Shown in pieces: positions 21,604 to 22,592 of a DNA stretch of 22,592 nt; positions within the stretch are counted from its first letter, which is position 1; each line of letters opens with the position of its first letter. Made by a program: the position numbers and the translations under genes. Source of the DNA: CAZGDV01 sp964524995 (GTDB lineage: Bacteria > Chloroflexota > Dehalococcoidia > SZUA-161); NCBI GenBank assembly GCA_964524995.1, contig CAZGDV010000044.1, forward strand, positions 1 to 22,592, read 5' to 3'. A model generated the notes under the pieces. It was given only the letters and a program-made list of their open reading frames with translations, was not told the DNA's origin and did no database searches.

Positions 21604-22470
21604 GTGGACGTCAGAGTAGTATCCGTAGGCAAAGCAAGGACGTTGATCACAGAGGAGAAGTCCAAAGGTAAGAGGCCAAAGCGAAAGTCGCCCATCATCG
21701 AGCAGTATGAGGCCCTGCTCAAGGGGATAGGCAGGCGCAGATCGCTACTGATCACGCTCGACGAGAACGACAAGTTCCCCACCGTGAAATACCGGCTCAA
21801 CAGCGCAGCAAGATACCTTGGCATCAAGAACCTCAAGATTGAGAGGGCAGGCAACAAAGTCGTGGTCTACAGGGAGCCCGCGCAGCATGCCGTGAAGACA
21901 CCTGGAACAGCGAATCATCAGGTCAAACAAGTTACTGAAGAGACGATGATGCGAGAGGAATCACCGGTAATCATTCCGGTAGAGGATATGGAATCACCTC
22001 CCGATAGCAAGATTGACGAGTTCGAAGTCGAAGTCATAGAAGACCAAATTAGCGTTACGGCTAGCGACAAAGCCATCGTCGAAATGGTGAGCGAAACCCA
22101 AATACAGGAACCGCTGACGGAAACATCATTGGATACACGAAGTCAGTCTCAGGGAGAGGAGCTGTACTTCGACGATGAGTGGGCAGAACCGATGCTACGG
22201 GGACGAAAGACATGCGAGACAATGACAGAGAAGTACCCTCGGAAAACATTCTGGGCCTTTGGCGACGAGTATTCGATCACCAAGGCCGAACGTATGTCGC
22301 TGGGCGATGTCTCCGAGAAGTGGTTCGGAGAGCATGGCTGCTACAGCCCGAAGGAGTTCAGAGAAGTCTGGAAGGTGGAGCACGGTGGTGTGTTCGACCC
22401 TGACCAGAAAGTGTGGGTGCACCACTTCAAGAAAGCGTTTGAGGTCCCACAGGGGGAGCCGCCCGAATGA
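21604..22470 (+). CDS. ASCH-domain protein with basic N-terminal domain
   Basis: The 288-aa protein starts with GTG eight bases after GAGGAGG. Residues about 195-277 resemble an ASCH domain, an RNA-binding fold of the PUA superfamily: GRKTCETMTEKYP, FGDEYSITKAERMSLGDVSE, then SPKEFREVWKVEHGGVFDPD and VWVHHF. Residues about 20-92 form a basic domain (KRPKRKSPIIEQYEALLKGI, then ARYLGIKNLKIER) that may bind nucleic acid. The middle (95-190) is acidic and probably disordered. ASCH proteins are linked to RNA metabolism and translation control; some small ones hydrolyse modified nucleosides. It lies just upstream of tRNA-Gln. ASCH assignment is by pattern and fairly likely; the N-terminal domain is unassigned. 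Confidence 0.7.
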   Translation: MDVRVVSVGKARTLITEEKSKGKRPKRKSPIIEQYEALLKGIGRRRSLLITLDENDKFPTVKYRLNSAARYLGIKNLKIERAGNKVVVYREPAQHAVKTPGTANHQVKQVTEETMMREESPVIIPVEDMESPPDSKIDEFEVEVIEDQISVTASDKAIVEMVSETQIQEPLTETSLDTRSQSQGEELYFDDEWAEPMLRGRKTCETMTEKYPRKTFWAFGDEYSITKAERMSLGDVSEKWFGEHGCYSPKEFREVWKVEHGGVFDPDQKVWVHHFKKAFEVPQGEPPE

Positions 22471-22486
22471 GAGCTATTGCCGTAGT

Positions 22487-22515
22487 TTGCAGGCGTTGAT
22501 TGCCGATGATATAAT
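22487..22515 (+). promoter_or_regulatory. Promoter of tRNA-Gln
   Basis: TTGCAG (22487-22492), 17 bases, perfect TATAAT (22510-22515). The predicted start is about 16 bases before the tRNA. Confidence 0.7.
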
Positions 22516-22537
22516 CAAGCTGAGTTACGTTCAACGT

Positions 22538-22592
22538 TGGGGATTAGTCTAGCGGTAGGACAGCGGACTCTGGATCCGTAGGCCCAGGTTCG
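22538..22592 (+). tRNA. tRNA-Gln (anticodon CTG), 3' end off window
   Basis: The 5' part folds as expected: acceptor strand TGGGGAT with the U1 typical of bacterial tRNA-Gln, D-stem GTCT/GGAC, anticodon stem GCGGA/TCCGT with loop CTCTGGA (anticodon CTG, reading CAG), and the start of the T-arm ending GGTTCG. The remaining bases lie beyond the window. Confidence 0.92.

Noticed and set aside
1..22592. CRISPR arrays, rRNA genes, complete insertion sequences
   Set aside because: I looked for regularly spaced repeats, rRNA signatures and transposase motifs and found none.

Overview
The window looks like one piece of a bacterial chromosome, moderately GC-rich by eye. Its housekeeping genes and the style of its small hypothetical proteins suggest Chloroflexota, perhaps Dehalococcoidia. 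That assignment is an inference from gene content (AmmeMemoRadiSam trio, GlnRS beside GluRS, a COG3044 ATPase, short lysine-rich single-TM proteins); there is no rRNA marker to confirm it.

Positions 1-3214 are the right-hand end of an integrative element that lies against a tRNA-Thr(CGT) gene. A leftward cassette (XRE regulator, excisionase-type HTH protein, CHC2/Toprim primase running off the left edge) diverges from a rightward pair (a zinc-finger protein of unknown function overlapping a tyrosine recombinase by ATGA). Between them is a 12-bp-arm inverted repeat and a palindromic -10 that can be read on both strands. Divergent regulator/xis/primase and integrase modules are typical of phage satellites (PICI-like islands) and small ICEs. 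The left end, and so the cargo, is outside the window.

Positions 3341-11498 hold core genes: a PP-loop tRNA-thiolation-type enzyme, a convergent COG3044 ABC-class ATPase, a lineage-type hypothetical with an acidic tail, a small membrane protein, then an apparent operon amrS-amrB-amrA-rarA. A 75-aa gene converges on rarA and has its own promoter and a TATACCCC/GGGGTATA operator.

Positions 11760-19274 hold an MscS channel, an alpha/beta hydrolase, a DUF123 protein divergent from lspA-rluD across a perfect 26-bp palindrome, and the divergent pair glnS/gltX. Three hairpins with a GTAG foot (REP-like) lie behind mscS. A two-gene leftward unit (a 104-aa hypothetical, then a zinc ribbon protein) converges on gltX.

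Positions 19618-22592 are gene-poor: strong palindromes, small membrane proteins, a promoter with a structured leader of about 150 nt, a G-poor spacer, an ASCH-domain protein, and the first 55 nt of tRNA-Gln(CTG).

Across the window many promoters share an extended -10 of the form TGN-TANANT. Several genes (hydrolase, DUF123, probably lspA) start at or within a few bases of the predicted transcription start, which points to leaderless translation.
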